This document shows positions 13,317 to 13,489 of a stretch of DNA of 13,489 nucleotides, one piece after another. The first letter of the stretch is position 1, and each line of letters opens with the position of its first letter. The stretch is from Myxococcales bacterium (GTDB lineage Bacteria; Myxococcota_A; UBA9160; JALSIO01). Made by a program: the position numbers and the translations under genes. The notes beneath the pieces were generated by a model. That model saw nothing but the letters and a program-made list of their open reading frames with translations, had not been told where the DNA came from and made no database searches. Location: NCBI GenBank assembly GCA_026989995.1, contig JALSIO010000601.1, positions 1-13,489 of the forward strand, written 5' to 3'.

Positions 13317-13489
13317 GGGAGGAGGCTCCGCGCATCCGGCTCGGAAGCGCGCAGTGGGGCGCTCCCTACGGCATCGCCAACCGCACCGGGCCACCCGACG
13401 ACGCCTCGCTCCGGGCCATGCTCGCAGTCGCGGGGAGCCGGGGCGTGGATGCCCTCGACACGGCGCGCGCCTACGGCTCGGCGGAGGCG
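13313..13489 (+). CDS. Aldo/keto reductase, N-terminal part (cut by window edge)
   Basis: First 59 codons of an NADPH-type aldo/keto reductase. It starts GTG 13313, overlapping the SDR stop as GTGA, and reads RIRLGSAQWGAPYGIANRTG (7-26), then GVDALDTARAYGSAEA (44-59), which carries the Asp (D49) and Tyr (Y54) of the catalytic tetrad. Reductases with the YGIANRTG motif are frequent in surface-sugar clusters. The operon continues beyond the window. Confidence 0.85.
   Translation, partial: MREEAPRIRLGSAQWGAPYGIANRTGPPDDASLRAMLAVAGSRGVDALDTARAYGSAEA

Overview
This is a very G+C-rich bacterial window (by eye well above 65%) carrying the centre of a polar-type flagellar locus on the minus strand and the start of a glycan operon on the plus strand. 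The contiguous order flgB-flgC-fliE-fliF-fliG-fliH, next to a sigma54 enhancer-binding response regulator and a run of uncharacterised motility-associated genes, suggests a deltaproteobacterial-grade organism (Myxococcota, Desulfobacterota, Binatota or relatives) rather than a gammaproteobacterium, where flgBC and fliEFGH usually sit apart. That placement is inference from gene order and codon use.

Layout. (1) Positions 1-4197, minus strand: flgB, flgC, fliE, fliF, fliG and the first 156 codons of fliH, a compact operon building the proximal rod, the MS ring, the rotor switch and the export-ATPase regulator. A consensus sigma54 promoter (4221-4236) lies just upstream of flgB. (2) Positions 4369-9619, minus strand: five genes with overlapping ends (unknown 205-aa protein, PilZ protein with a helical insertion, secreted TPR protein, very short degenerate histidine kinase, FlrC/FleR-type sigma54 activator), headed by a second consensus sigma54 promoter (9645-9660). 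(3) Positions 9810-13489, plus strand: NeuB-family synthase, PseG/SpsG-like protein, SpsF-like cytidylyltransferase, PtmA-like SDR, and the beginning of an aldo/keto reductase, all translationally coupled and headed by a third sigma54-type promoter (9737-9752). This trio resembles SpsE/SpsG/SpsF and the nonulosonic-acid (pseudaminic/legionaminic) pathways that decorate flagellins.

How it may work together: the sigma54 activator is encoded inside the window, and all three transcription units carry -24/-12 elements. The parsimonious model is one sigma54 regulon covering basal body, motility signalling and surface-sugar synthesis, with the activator feeding back on its own operon. The most unusual point is that the protein in the position of the cognate sensor kinase (FlrB/FleS) keeps a recognisable kinase-core outline but lacks the phospho-accepting histidine and all visible ATP-binding boxes, while the partner receiver domain keeps Asp, Thr and Lys but has Glu-Pro in place of the acidic pair. 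The activator may therefore be controlled by protein contact (pseudokinase, PilZ/c-di-GMP) rather than by ordinary phosphotransfer. No tRNA, rRNA, CRISPR array, insertion sequence or prophage was seen, and no gene-free stretch exceeds 300 bases.
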